From Gammaproteobacteria bacterium (GTDB lineage Bacteria; Pseudomonadota; Gammaproteobacteria; Steroidobacterales; Rariloculaceae): DNA of 64,000 nt. Under the pieces are notes generated by a model. That model saw only the letters and a program-made list of their open reading frames with translations. It did no database searches and was not told the origin of the DNA. Within the stretch, counting starts at the first letter, position 1. Each line of letters opens with the position of its first letter. The translations under genes were made by a program, and so were the position numbers. The stretch lies in assembly GCA_022825505.1 (NCBI GenBank), contig JAJDWR010000021.1, forward strand, positions 1 to 64,000, read 5' to 3'. This document shows positions 12,394 to 21,571 of the stretch, piece after piece.

Positions 12394-14061
12394 ATGACCA
12401 CCAATGAAAAAAGACCCTGGTTGAGCGCCTATCCGGAAGGAGTCCCGGCCGAAATCGATCCGGAAGGTTACGCGTCGCTCAAGTCTCTCATCGAGCGCAG
12501 CTTCAGCCAGTTCGAATCGTTGCCCGCCTTCTCCAACGCCGGCACGCGAATCAGTTACGGGGAGACGGATGAGCTGAGCCGGCACTTCGCGGCCTTCCTG
12601 CAGGCGCGGGGACTGCGGCACGGCGACCGCATCGCCATCATGATGCCCAACCTCCTTCAGTATCCCATTGCGGTGTTCGCAGCGCTGCGCGCAGGTCTCG
12701 TGGTGGTCAACGTCAATCCCATGTATACCCCGCGGGAACTCGAGCATCAGCTCAAGGACAGTGGCGCGAAAGCCATCCTCGTTCTGGAGAATTTCGCGCA
12801 TACCGTGGAACAGGTCGTGCAGGACACCGATGTGGAGACGGTGATCGTCACCGAAATCGGGGACCAGTTCCCGCTGTTCAAGCGCGTGCTCTTCAACTTC
12901 GTGGTACGGCGTGTCAAGAAAATGGTCCCGCAGTGGAACATCGCCGGAACGATACGCTACCGCGCCGCAATGGCGCAGGGACGGCGCGCATCCTTCGAGG
13001 ACGTGGAGGTCACGGGGGAAGACATCGCGTTCCTGCAGTACACCGGCGGCACCACCGGCGTGGCCAAGGGCGCCATGCTCACGCACCGGAACATGGTCGC
13101 CAACATTCTTCAGATCTCGGCGTGGTCCAAGCCATGGCTTGAAGGCCCCGGGGACATCGGCGCTGCGCCCCTGCCGCTGTATCACATCTTTGCGCTCTCG
13201 GTAAACCTGTTCCTGTTCTTCGAACTCGGCGGCCACGACATGCTGGTCACCAACCCCAGGGACCTGCCGAGCTTCATCAAGGACCTGGCGCGCGAGCCGG
13301 TGACGCTCCTCACCGGCGTCAACACGCTGTTCGCGGCGCTGCTGGAATCCCCCGATTTCCAGGCGCTGGACTTCAGCAAGCTGAAGATCTGCCTGGGCGG
13401 CGGCATGGCCGTACAGAGCGATGTCGCGGCGCGCTGGAAGGCGCTGACCGGGCAGAGCCTGTGCCAGGGATACGGGTTGACGGAGACCTCGCCCGTGGTC
13501 ACAGCCAATCCGCTGGACGGGCGCGAGTTCAACGGCTCCGTCGGCCTGCCCATCCCGTCCACGGACGTGGAAATCCGCGACGACGACGGCAACACGCTGG
13601 CGATGGGCGAAATCGGCGAGATCTGCGTTCGCGGCCCCCAGGTCATGCGCGGGTACTGGCAGCGGCCCGGGGCGACGGCCGAGATACTTTCCGGTGACGG
13701 CTGGCTGCAGACCGGCGACATAGGCCGCATGGACGAGGAGGGATTCTTCTACATCGAGGACCGCAAGAAGGACATGATCATCGTCTCCGGCTTCAACGTC
13801 TATCCCAACGAGGTCGAGGATGTCGCCACCGCCCACCCGGGCATACTGGAAGCCGCGGCCATCGGCATCCCGCACGAGCAGTCCGGCGAAGCGGTGCGGT
13901 TGTTCGTGGTCCGGCGCGATCCGGAGTTGACCGCCGACGACGTCATCGCCCATTGCCGGGAGAATCTGACCGGCTACAAGATTCCCAGGGAAGTGGTGTT
14001 CCGGGACGACCTGCCCAAGACCAACGTGGGCAAGATCCTGCGGCGCGAGCTTCGCGACTGA
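12394..14061 (+). CDS. fadD: Long-chain fatty acid-CoA ligase
   Basis: This ANL-family adenylating enzyme of 555 residues activates fatty acids to acyl-CoA through an acyl-AMP intermediate. Visible motifs are the P-loop YTGGTTGVAKGAMLTH near residues 215-230, the adenine motif YGLTETSP, the linker motif GWLQTGDIGRMDEEGFFYIEDR, and KDMIIVSGFNVYPNEVED before the C-terminal domain with NVGKILRREL. The length fits FadD. It has an AAGGA about 12 bases before the ATG and follows tesA. It meets the DUF445 gene tail to tail about 85 bp downstream. Confidence 0.95.
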   Translation: MTTNEKRPWLSAYPEGVPAEIDPEGYASLKSLIERSFSQFESLPAFSNAGTRISYGETDELSRHFAAFLQARGLRHGDRIAIMMPNLLQYPIAVFAALRAGLVVVNVNPMYTPRELEHQLKDSGAKAILVLENFAHTVEQVVQDTDVETVIVTEIGDQFPLFKRVLFNFVVRRVKKMVPQWNIAGTIRYRAAMAQGRRASFEDVEVTGEDIAFLQYTGGTTGVAKGAMLTHRNMVANILQISAWSKPWLEGPGDIGAAPLPLYHIFALSVNLFLFFELGGHDMLVTNPRDLPSFIKDLAREPVTLLTGVNTLFAALLESPDFQALDFSKLKICLGGGMAVQSDVAARWKALTGQSLCQGYGLTETSPVVTANPLDGREFNGSVGLPIPSTDVEIRDDDGNTLAMGEIGEICVRGPQVMRGYWQRPGATAEILSGDGWLQTGDIGRMDEEGFFYIEDRKKDMIIVSGFNVYPNEVEDVATAHPGILEAAAIGIPHEQSGEAVRLFVVRRDPELTADDVIAHCRENLTGYKIPREVVFRDDLPKTNVGKILRRELRD

Positions 14062-14147
14062 CTTGCAGATCCCCGCGGGTCGGCGTGACTCCGATGCACT
14101 GAATTCCCGCGATCAACGGATCGATCGACAGCCGGGCGCAACCCGGG

Positions 14148-15392
14148 TCAGGCGACCAGGCCCCAAAGCAGGTAGATCGCGATCCCCACCAGCCCGCCCA
14201 CCAGGGTGCCGTTGATGCGGATGAACTGCAGGTCCCGGCCGATATACAGTTCGATTCGGTCCGAGGTGGCGGCGGGATCCCACTGCTCGATGGTTTCGCA
14301 GATGAAGGCGCTCAGGGGCTGGCGGTAGTTGTCCACCAGGTAGAGGATCAGGTTTCGCAGCCAGCGATTGGCCTGCCGGTTGACGTCGCTGTCCTCGCGG
14401 AGTGCATGGCCGATGCCCTGCAACTCGCCGTCGATCGCCAGCCGGCCGAGGGACCGCGGATCGCGTAGCGACGCCACCAGAAACTCGCGCACCTTGTCCC
14501 ATAGCTCCTGCGAGTAGTCGCGCACCGCGGGGTGATCCAGAAATTCGTCCCTGAGAGCCCTGCCCCGCCGCTTCATGTCCGGATCGTCGCCGAGGGTCGT
14601 GCGCAGATCGGAGAGCCAGTCATTGAACCGGTCCCTTGCGGGATGCGTCGAATCGGCGCCGATCTCGTCCAGGACGCGTTGCAACTCCCCGACCAGTTGA
14701 TCGTAGATTTCCCGGTCCACGAATTTCGGCAGCCACCAGGGGCTGCGATCCTCGATGCGTTCTCTAATGCGGTCCTTGTTGTGTTCCAGTTGTTCGCGGC
14801 CGAACCGCACCAGGTGATCCACCACCGCCTGGGAGTGCCGGCCCGAAGAGACCACGTCCAGCGCGGCCTGGAACGCCGACGACAACGGCGCCCGGTCCAG
14901 CGCCGTGCCCAGAATTTCCCGCAGGGCGTTGCGTAGCTGGGCACTGTCGGTGGCGTTCAGCAGCCACACCAGCCCGACGCTGATGTCGCGGCCCGCGTTG
15001 CGGGCATTGTTGCCTTCGGCCAGCCACGCACCCACCCGCGCGGCCAGGTCCACCCGTTCCAGGCGCGCCGCCACCGTCTCCCCGACCAGGAAATGGTCGC
15101 GGATGAAGTCCGCCAGCAGGCGGCCGATCTCGTCCTTGCGCGTGGGCACGATGGCGGTATGGGGAATCGGCAGCCCCAGCGGATGGCGGAACAGGGCCGT
15201 GACCGCGAACCAGTCCGCCAGCGCGCCGATGAGACCGGCTTCGGCGAATGCCTGGACGAGTCCCAACCACGGGTAACGGGGCAGCAGCAGGCTGGTGGCG
15301 ACGAACAACGCCGCCATGGCGACGAGCAACCCCGTGGCGATCCAGCGCATTCGCGCCAGGCGCCGCGACATTACCGCTTCGGCGGACTTCAT
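14148..15392 (-). CDS. DUF445 inner-membrane protein (YjiN-like)
   Basis: The 414-residue protein has two N-terminal hydrophobic segments (about residues 16-38 and 43-66, the second containing FAEAGLIGALADWFAVTALF). A long soluble region follows, with a repeated helical pattern, and a last hydrophobic segment lies near the C-terminus (GGLVGIAIYLLWGLVA). The ALADWFAVTALFRHPLGLPIPHTAI stretch is diagnostic of DUF445. The function of the family is not established. The start overlaps the stop of pyrF by four bases (15389-15392), so it is the last gene of a leftward run aroK-aroB-dgt-pyrF-DUF445. Confidence 0.88.
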   Translation of the reverse strand: MKSAEAVMSRRLARMRWIATGLLVAMAALFVATSLLLPRYPWLGLVQAFAEAGLIGALADWFAVTALFRHPLGLPIPHTAIVPTRKDEIGRLLADFIRDHFLVGETVAARLERVDLAARVGAWLAEGNNARNAGRDISVGLVWLLNATDSAQLRNALREILGTALDRAPLSSAFQAALDVVSSGRHSQAVVDHLVRFGREQLEHNKDRIRERIEDRSPWWLPKFVDREIYDQLVGELQRVLDEIGADSTHPARDRFNDWLSDLRTTLGDDPDMKRRGRALRDEFLDHPAVRDYSQELWDKVREFLVASLRDPRSLGRLAIDGELQGIGHALREDSDVNRQANRWLRNLILYLVDNYRQPLSAFICETIEQWDPAATSDRIELYIGRDLQFIRINGTLVGGLVGIAIYLLWGLVA

Positions 15393-16123
15393 CGCAGGGT
15401 GGCTGCGATCTCCGCCTGCACGGCCTCCGCCGCCTGGCGCGGGCTTGGGGCGCCGCGTATCGGCCGGCCCATCACGATGTAGTCCGCGCCGCTGGCCAGT
15501 GCGCGCGCCGGGGTTACGACCCGCTTCTGATCGTGCACGGCGTCCGTCCCCGCGGGCCGCACGCCCGGGGTGACGATCCGCGGCCCGGGACCCAGCTCGG
15601 AGCGAAGCGCAGCGGCTTCGAGACCCGAGGCGATAAGGCCGTCGGCACCTGCGGTAACCGCGATCTTCGCGCGCTGCAGCACCAGGCTCTCGACCTCCAG
15701 GGCGATTCCCATCTCACGGAGATCCTTGCGCCCGATGCTGGTGAGAACGGTGACCGCGAGAATCTCCAGCTCGCCCTTCTCCGATGCTGCGGCTTCAATG
15801 ATGGCCCGGTCACCCTGAATCGTCAGGAACGACGCGCCGCGGCGCGCCATCTGCCGCACCGCCGCCGCCACCGTCGCCGGGATGTCGTAGAACTTAAGGT
15901 CCGCGAAGACCCGCTTGTCCCTGGCAAGCAGCCAATCCAGCAGTTCGAAGTAGCAACCCGAGGCCATGAGTTCCAGGCCAATCTTGTAGAACTCCACGGC
16001 ATCGCCCAGTTCCCGCACAAGCGCTCGCGCGGCGTCGGCGCCGGGAACGTCGAGGGCGACGATCAGGCGCTGGCGGGGGGGGATGGATGGGCGAGAGGAG
16101 GCGTTTTCGGTCACGGCAGACAT
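15389..16123 (-). CDS. pyrF: Orotidine-5'-phosphate decarboxylase
   Basis: This enzyme decarboxylates OMP to UMP, the last step of pyrimidine synthesis. The chain shows LIVALDVP at the barrel start, FADLKFYDIPATV with the catalytic Asp-Lys-Asp cluster (usually DLKLHDIPNTV), TVLTSI and the phosphate-gripper region ending VTPGVRP and GADYIVMGRPI. ATG 16123 is preferred; an in-frame ATG at 16156 would extend far into dgt. Even so the gene overlaps the end of dgt by 13 bases, which suggests translational coupling. Confidence 0.95.
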   Translation of the reverse strand: MSAVTENASSRPSIPPRQRLIVALDVPGADAARALVRELGDAVEFYKIGLELMASGCYFELLDWLLARDKRVFADLKFYDIPATVAAAVRQMARRGASFLTIQGDRAIIEAAASEKGELEILAVTVLTSIGRKDLREMGIALEVESLVLQRAKIAVTAGADGLIASGLEAAALRSELGPGPRIVTPGVRPAGTDAVHDQKRVVTPARALASGADYIVMGRPIRGAPSPRQAAEAVQAEIAATLR

Positions 16124-17337
16124 TCTCCAGCTTTTGGCACTTCGTTGCACCCGCACAGTTCCTCGTGGGCCTGCAAGGCGAACCGGTCCGTCATGCCCGC
16201 GATATAGTCGGCGACGACCCGGGCCGATCCGGACGCCCCGGCCGTTCTTGCGGCTTCGCGCGCCCGCCGGGCGTGTTCGTCGGGCATTCGCCCGAAGTCC
16301 TCGCGGAAGACCGAGAACAGGGACGTGACGATCTCTTCGGCGTGATCGCTCATCCCGCGCACCGTGGGATGCAAATAGAGCCGGTCCTTCAGAAACGCCT
16401 TCAGTTCCCGTTGCGCTTCGGCGCAGGGCGGGCTGAATCCGATCAGCGGCTCGTCATGGCAGCGCACGGCGTCGATACTGGCCGGCGACAGACGCCGAAG
16501 CCGCTCGCCGCTGGTGGCGATGAGGTCGGAGACCAGGGTGCTGATCATGGCGCGCCCCACTTCGAAAATACGCTGTCGCGCGCCCATCCCCGGATACCGC
16601 GTCTCAACCCGGCCAAGCGTCTCGGCGACAAATGGGACATCGCACAGTTCCTCGAACCGGATCAATCCGGAGCGCAGGCCATCGTCCACGTCGTGGGTGT
16701 TGTAGGCGATCTCGTCCGCCAGGTTCGCCAACTGGGCTTCGAGCCCCGGCTGACGGCGCGCCAGAACATGCTGTCCCAATTCTCCCAGCCGGAGGGCATT
16801 TTCGACAGAGCAGTGTTTCAGGATGCCCTCCCGTGCCTCGAAGGTCAGGTTCAGGCCGCGAAACGCCGCGTACCTCTGCTCAAGGTGATCCACCACGCGC
16901 AGAGACTGGAGGTTGTGCTCGAACCCGCCGTACGCCTGCATGCAGCGGTTCAGGGCATCCTGCCCCGCGTGACCGAACGGCGTGTGGCCGAGGTCGTGCG
17001 CCAGGCTGATGGCTTCGGCCAGATCTTCATTGACCCGCAGCGAGCGCGCGATGCTGCGGGCGACCTGCGCCACTTCCAGTGAATGGGTCAGCCGCGTTCG
17101 GTAGTGATCGCCTTCGTGATTGACGAACACCTGGGTCTTGTAGACCAGCCGCCGAAAGGATGCAGAGTGGATGATGCGATCCCGGTCCCGCTGGTACCCG
17201 GTCCGATCGACCGGAGGGTCCTCGGCATGGATGCGGCCGCGGGAACTCTCCTCGGTCGCCGCGTACGGAGCCAGCGAGGTCACGTGCCGCCAGGTGTCAC
17301 GATGCCGCTGTGCGCCGCGCGGCGCCGGGCGAGTCAT
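16111..17337 (-). CDS. dgt: Deoxyguanosinetriphosphate triphosphohydrolase-like HD protein
   Basis: The 408-residue HD-domain protein belongs to the dGTPase family, which splits dGTP to deoxyguanosine and triphosphate. Metal-binding motifs are RTRLTHSLEVAQVAR (first His) and SLAHDLGHTPFGHAG (HD), then ANLADEIAYNTHDVDDGL later in the chain. The N-terminus carries GYQRDRDRIIHSASFRRLVYKTQVF, typical of the family. Length and sequence fit the type-2 dGTPase-like subfamily. It overlaps aroB upstream by about 41 bases and pyrF downstream by 13, so it is embedded in the aroKB operon. Confidence 0.93.
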   Translation of the reverse strand: MTRPAPRGAQRHRDTWRHVTSLAPYAATEESSRGRIHAEDPPVDRTGYQRDRDRIIHSASFRRLVYKTQVFVNHEGDHYRTRLTHSLEVAQVARSIARSLRVNEDLAEAISLAHDLGHTPFGHAGQDALNRCMQAYGGFEHNLQSLRVVDHLEQRYAAFRGLNLTFEAREGILKHCSVENALRLGELGQHVLARRQPGLEAQLANLADEIAYNTHDVDDGLRSGLIRFEELCDVPFVAETLGRVETRYPGMGARQRIFEVGRAMISTLVSDLIATSGERLRRLSPASIDAVRCHDEPLIGFSPPCAEAQRELKAFLKDRLYLHPTVRGMSDHAEEIVTSLFSVFREDFGRMPDEHARRAREAARTAGASGSARVVADYIAGMTDRFALQAHEELCGCNEVPKAGECLP

Positions 17338-18418
17338 GGGCGGCGGCGCGGGCGTCGATGACCTGCCGCAGCAGCGCGGCGTCCGGAGCCGCAGTCACGA
17401 CGGCGCGGCCCAACCGCTGGAGAAAGATCATCCTCAGACCCGCCGCCCCGGCCTTCTTGTCGAGGCGCATGGTGCGGAGCATCGCATCGGCATCGACATC
17501 GGTCCCGGGAGAGATCGGCAGCCGCGCGCGGCTCAGCACCGCCTCGACTCGCCGGCAGTCGGCGGCGCCGATCATGCCCAGTTCCTTCGATGTCCACGCC
17601 GCCATGACGATACCCGCCGCCACGGCTTCGCCGTGCAGCCAGTCCCGGTAGGCGCCCAGCGACTCCAGCGCATGGCCGAAGGTGTGGCCCAGGTTGAGCA
17701 GGGCGCGGCGTCCCTGCTCGAGTTCGTCCTCGGCGACGATGGCGGCCTTGATTTCGCAACTGCGTCCCACAATGTGGGCGAGCGCGGCGGCATCGTGGTC
17801 GAGGATCGCGTCCATGTTCTCCTCCAGCCAGACCAGGAACGACTTGTCCAGGATCAGGCCGTGCTTGACGACTTCCGCCAGGCCCGCCGAGAACTCCCGC
17901 TCCGGCAGGCTCGCCAGCGTGCCGGTGTCGGCGAGGACCGCGATGGGCTGATGAAACGCGCCGATCATATTCTTCGCCTGCGGGTGGTTCACCGCCGTCT
18001 TGCCGCCCACCGAGGCATCGACCTGCGCCAGCAGCGTGGTGGGGACCTGCGCGAACGCAATCCCGCGTTGGTAACAGGCCGCCGCAAAGCCGGTGATGTC
18101 GCCGATCACGCCGCCGCCCAGGGCCACCAGACAGGCGTCGCGGCGGAACCCCTCCGCCACCAGCCGGTCGATGATCGCGCTCAGCGTATTCAGGTTCTTC
18201 TGCTTTTCGCCATCCGGAAGCACCAGGCTGTGCTGTTGGTCCGCTGCCAGGGACCGCTCCAGCCGGCCCAGGTAGAGCGGCGCGACGACTTCGTTGGTGA
18301 CGATCATCACCTGCCGGGCAGGGATGCACCTGCGCACCAGTTCCGCATCGTCGATCAGGCCCGGTCCGATGTGGATGGGATAGCTGCGTTCGCCCAGCGA
18401 AACTTCTACGCTGTACAT
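17297..18418 (-). CDS. aroB: 3-dehydroquinate synthase
   Basis: This enzyme turns DAHP into 3-dehydroquinate, the second step of the shikimate pathway, using NAD and zinc. Motifs include LPDGEKQKNL, LGGGVIGDITGFAAA (NAD-binding), QVPTTLLAQVDASVGGKTAVNH and FSAGLAEVVKHGLI. A zinc-binding HGEAVAAG is visible near nt 17620. ATG 18418 gives the usual N-terminus MYSVEVSLGERSYPIHIG. The open frame runs further upstream but without homologous sequence. The gene lies 19 bp after aroK and overlaps dgt. Confidence 0.96.
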   Translation of the reverse strand: MYSVEVSLGERSYPIHIGPGLIDDAELVRRCIPARQVMIVTNEVVAPLYLGRLERSLAADQQHSLVLPDGEKQKNLNTLSAIIDRLVAEGFRRDACLVALGGGVIGDITGFAAACYQRGIAFAQVPTTLLAQVDASVGGKTAVNHPQAKNMIGAFHQPIAVLADTGTLASLPEREFSAGLAEVVKHGLILDKSFLVWLEENMDAILDHDAAALAHIVGRSCEIKAAIVAEDELEQGRRALLNLGHTFGHALESLGAYRDWLHGEAVAAGIVMAAWTSKELGMIGAADCRRVEAVLSRARLPISPGTDVDADAMLRTMRLDKKAGAAGLRMIFLQRLGRAVVTAAPDAALLRQVIDARAAAHDSPGAARRTAAS

Positions 18419-18437
18419 GATGCTCAGTCCGGACGGG

Positions 18438-19016
18438 TCATCGGTCAGTCGCCGGGGCCGGTGCCGGGCCAGCGCCGGGGGACCGGGGCGCCGCAAACCC
18501 GTGCTCGTGCAGACGGTCGCCGATTTCCCGCACCATCGCTCCGATCCGCTGGTTTCCCGTGGTGACCACGATGTCGGCGATCTCCTCGTACAGCGGACCG
18601 CGCACCTCCATCAGACGCTGCAACACCGACGCCGGGTCCCTGTTCTGCAGCAGCGGCCGGTTCTTGCTGTGCCGGGTGCGCTCCAATTGATGCGCCAGGC
18701 TGGTCTCCAGGTAGACGACTATGCCGCTGTCCCTGAGCAAACTTCGGTTGTCCGGATCCAGCACCGCGCCACCGCCCGTGGCCAGGACCACATTTTCCCG
18801 GCCGGAAAGGTCCGCGATCACGGCACATTCGCGTACCCGGAATCCCTGCTCGCCCTCCTTGTCGAAGATGAACGTGATATCCACGCCGGTGCGCCGTTCG
18901 ATCTCGCTGTCGCTGTCCACGAATTCCATGTCCAGATGCCGCGCCAGTTGCCGGCCCACGGCGGTCTTTCCGGAGCCCATGGGACCCACGAGGACGACAT
19001 TGGGTTTGCTGTTCAT
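18438..19016 (-). CDS. aroK: Shikimate kinase
   Basis: The 192-residue P-loop kinase phosphorylates shikimate at the 3-hydroxyl. Seen are Walker A GPMGSGKTAVG (residues ~10-20), the shikimate-binding DSDSEIE near 34, the ATGGGAVL strand and the lid arginines (RTRHSKNRPLL). The C-terminal tail is slightly extended and Pro/Ala rich. It heads the leftward operon aroK-aroB-dgt-pyrF. In many gammaproteobacteria it directly follows pilQ; here a DUF2237 gene in the opposite orientation separates them. Confidence 0.96.
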   Translation of the reverse strand: MNSKPNVVLVGPMGSGKTAVGRQLARHLDMEFVDSDSEIERRTGVDITFIFDKEGEQGFRVRECAVIADLSGRENVVLATGGGAVLDPDNRSLLRDSGIVVYLETSLAHQLERTRHSKNRPLLQNRDPASVLQRLMEVRGPLYEEIADIVVTTGNQRIGAMVREIGDRLHEHGFAAPRSPGAGPAPAPATDR

Positions 19017-19121
19017 GCAGTCGGTTCCGGCCACTCCGGCCCACTTCGGCCGGCGGGGCGATTTTACCAGTACCCGCAGCCCGGGTAGGCGGGGATTTGA
19101 CCGTTCGCCGGACACAGGGGC

Positions 19122-19535
19122 ATGATCACCGCGGTCTGCTCGCTGCACGCATCGGAAAGCCCAATGGATCGATCGGTCAACGTATTCGGCGAACCGCTGG
19201 AAGACTGCAACCGGGACCCGGTCACGGGTTTCTTTCGCGATGGGTGCTGCAACACCAGCGATCGGGACCTGGGCTCCCACACGGTGTGCGTACGCGTGAC
19301 GAAGGAGTTCCTCGAATTCTCGGCCTCCAGGGGAAACGACCTGTCGACGCCGCATCCGGAATTCGAGTTCCCGGGGCTCAAGCCCGGCGACCGCTGGTGC
19401 CTGTGTGCGGCGCGATGGGTCGAGGCGTTTCAGCACGGCATGGCGCCCAGGGTCATGCTCAAGTCCACGCATGAGCGGGCCCTGGAAGTGGTTCCGTTGT
19501 CCATACTGCGAAAATACGCAGCCGATCTGAACTGA
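19122..19535 (+). CDS. DUF2237 family protein
   Basis: The 137-residue protein carries the whole DUF2237 pattern: NVFGEPLEDC, DPVTGFFRDGCCNT, DLGSHTVCVRVTKEFLEFS, RGNDLSTP, FPGLKPGDRWCLCAARW and KSTHERALEVVPL. Several conserved Cys residues suggest metal or thiol chemistry, but no function is known for the family. The start could be slightly downstream (ATG 19164 begins MDRSVNVFGEPL). It is transcribed against both pilQ and aroK, alone in its orientation. Confidence 0.88.
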   Translation: MITAVCSLHASESPMDRSVNVFGEPLEDCNRDPVTGFFRDGCCNTSDRDLGSHTVCVRVTKEFLEFSASRGNDLSTPHPEFEFPGLKPGDRWCLCAARWVEAFQHGMAPRVMLKSTHERALEVVPLSILRKYAADLN

Positions 19536-19594
19536 CCGGCCGCTGCCACCGGACTGTGCTGCAGTCCGGGCAATCAGGATGGCTCGCGTCGCGC

Positions 19595-21046
19595 TCACTC
19601 GCGCAGGATCTTTGGCGTCACGAAGACCATCAGTTCCACTTCGTTCTCGATCGTCACCCGGGAGCGGAACAGGCGGCCCAGCGCCGGAACGTCGCCCAGG
19701 ACCGGCACCTTGTTGGTGGCTTCGCGGGATTCGGTTTCGATGATGCCGCCCAGCACCACGGTTTCTCCGTCGCCGACGAGCACCTGGGTCATCACCGAGC
19801 GGGTGTCCACGCTGGGAACGAAGCCCCCGGTGGCGCTGGAAACCAGTTCGCCCACCGAATCCTTGGTCACCACCAGGTCCATGATGATGCGGTCGTCCGG
19901 CGTAATCTGAGGGGTAACCGCCAGGCTGAGCACGGCTTCCTTGAACTGGGTCGTGGTGGCGCCGCTGGAGGATGATTCCTGGTAGGGAATCTCCGTACCC
20001 TGTTCGATGCGCGCCTCCTTCTGGTTCGCGGTGATGATGCGGGGCATGGAGACAATGCGCCCGTTGCCTTCCGCCTGGATCGCCGTGAGTTCCAGGTCCA
20101 GCAGGTAATCCGGTCTCAGTATCGCCAGTGCCAGCCGCCCGGCGGGATTGGCGACCGGTACGTTCACGTTGTAGCGCTGATCGACCGGCGGGATGACGCC
20201 CGCAAGAGGGATTGGCGCACCGGTCGCACCGTCGAAGGCCGAGCCGGCCAACGACTCGATGCCTGCTCCGGTGCCGGTGACCGCGATCAGTCCATCGTCG
20301 GCCGCTGCCCCGACCGCCGTCGCCCCCAGGCGCACACCCAGGTCGCGGCGGTAATCGTCATCGACGATAACGATCCGGGACTCAATCAGCACCTGTCGCA
20401 CGGGTTTGTCCAGTCTTGACACCAACCCCACGATGTCTGAGATCCGGTCCGCGACGTCCTGTACCAGCAGGGTGTTGGTTCGTTCATCGATGGTCACGCT
20501 GCCGCGGGTGGAGATCAGCGGATTCCGGCCGTCGCCGAGTATCAGGTTCGCCAGGTCCGCCGCCTTGGCGTAGTTGATCTGCACAAAGCGTGTGTGCAAC
20601 GGTTCCTGCTGCTGGCGCTGGAACTGTTCGTCCAGCGCGGCCTGTTCACGGGCAGCCAGTTCCCCGGGAGGCGCAACGATGATGACGTTGCCGTTGCGGC
20701 GCATGTCCAGTCCCTTCGTCGTCAGTATGATGTCGAGGACCTGGTCCCACGGCACGTCGCGCAACTGCAGCGTAATGCTGCTTTGCACCGAGTCGCTGAC
20801 CACCATGTTCACGCCGCCGGTATCGGCCAGCAATTGCAGCACGGCACGCGTTGCAATGTCCTGAAAATTGAGCGACAGCCGTTCGCCGGTGAAGCGCGGT
20901 TCGGCAGGTTCACCGGGAGACTGGGCCAGAACGCCCATTGACGCGATCATCCCGGCGCAAACCACTGCCGCCCGTGCCCGCCTCGGCGCCCTGCGGCTGC
21001 ACCGCTGTATCTTGCTCATCTCGTTACGATCCATTCGTCTGAACAT
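19595..21046 (-). CDS. pilQ: Type IV pilus secretin, short form
   Basis: PilQ forms the outer-membrane ring through which the pilus passes. The 483-residue chain has a signal peptide (AAVVCAGMIASMGVLAQ), then an STN-like domain (LSLNFQDIATRAVLQLLADT, IILTTKGLDMRRNGNVIIVAPP), then a NolW/secretin-N domain (INYAKAADLANLILG, VTIDERTNTLLVQD) and the C-terminal secretin barrel with its conserved VPVLGDVPALGRLFRS. It lacks the peptidoglycan-binding AMIN domains that open most PilQ proteins, which are usually near 700 residues. ATG 21046 is used; TTG 21052 and ATG 21019 are alternatives. It is the last gene of pilMNOPQ. Confidence 0.92.
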   Translation of the reverse strand: MFRRMDRNEMSKIQRCSRRAPRRARAAVVCAGMIASMGVLAQSPGEPAEPRFTGERLSLNFQDIATRAVLQLLADTGGVNMVVSDSVQSSITLQLRDVPWDQVLDIILTTKGLDMRRNGNVIIVAPPGELAAREQAALDEQFQRQQQEPLHTRFVQINYAKAADLANLILGDGRNPLISTRGSVTIDERTNTLLVQDVADRISDIVGLVSRLDKPVRQVLIESRIVIVDDDYRRDLGVRLGATAVGAAADDGLIAVTGTGAGIESLAGSAFDGATGAPIPLAGVIPPVDQRYNVNVPVANPAGRLALAILRPDYLLDLELTAIQAEGNGRIVSMPRIITANQKEARIEQGTEIPYQESSSSGATTTQFKEAVLSLAVTPQITPDDRIIMDLVVTKDSVGELVSSATGGFVPSVDTRSVMTQVLVGDGETVVLGGIIETESREATNKVPVLGDVPALGRLFRSRVTIENEVELMVFVTPKILRE

Positions 21047-21052
21047 ATTCAA

Positions 21053-21571
21053 TCAGTCGGCCAGGGAAATCGCAGCCGGACGCTGCAGATAACCGCCGTT
21101 TCCGTCCGCGACCAGTTCCACCAGTTGCACTTCCTCCTCGGAAATGCGGACCACGCGGCCGTGGTTGCGCCCGAGATAGTCGCCGGTGGCCAGTCGGTGA
21201 ATCAGCCCGTCCGGCGTTTGCATCAGGCCGTAAAGCCCCGATTCCCGCCGGAGCGAGCCGACCATCCTCAACGCATCGAGGGAATAGTGTTCGAGGAAGT
21301 CCGGTTCGCGCGCAAGGTCCGGCGCAGGCTCCGCGACGGCCCGGCGGGTTTCTTCGGCACCTGGCGCGATCGGCGCAAATGGCGATGGCCTTTCGCCTGA
21401 GTCGTAGCGGAATTCCCCCGGACGCGAGAACTGCGGGAGAGCCCCCAACCGCACGCCAGGCCGGGCCTTGACCTCGTCCAGCCAGGCGGCCAGATCGTCC
21501 GGCTCACCGGCACAGGAAACCGCCCCTGCTGCAATCAGCAGGACAGGGAGCGGGACTCGACGGTTTGTCAC
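21053..21571 (-). CDS. pilP: Type IV pilus lipoprotein PilP
   Basis: The 172-residue lipoprotein has a signal peptide ending in AVSC with the lipidated Cys near residue 20. A proline-rich linker follows, then a small beta domain (LDALRMVGSLRRESGLYGLMQTPDGLIHRLATGDYLG and GRVVRISEEEVQLVEL). PilP links the inner-membrane PilN-PilO dimer to the PilQ secretin. The start codon is GTG at 21571, overlapping the pilO stop by four bases. Confidence 0.92.
   Translation of the reverse strand: MTNRRVPLPVLLIAAGAVSCAGEPDDLAAWLDEVKARPGVRLGALPQFSRPGEFRYDSGERPSPFAPIAPGAEETRRAVAEPAPDLAREPDFLEHYSLDALRMVGSLRRESGLYGLMQTPDGLIHRLATGDYLGRNHGRVVRISEEEVQLVELVADGNGGYLQRPAAISLAD

Noticed and set aside
12268..13953. Long open frame opposite fadD
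   Set aside because: Low-complexity composition, no recognisable domain, and it lies wholly antisense to an intact acyl-CoA ligase.
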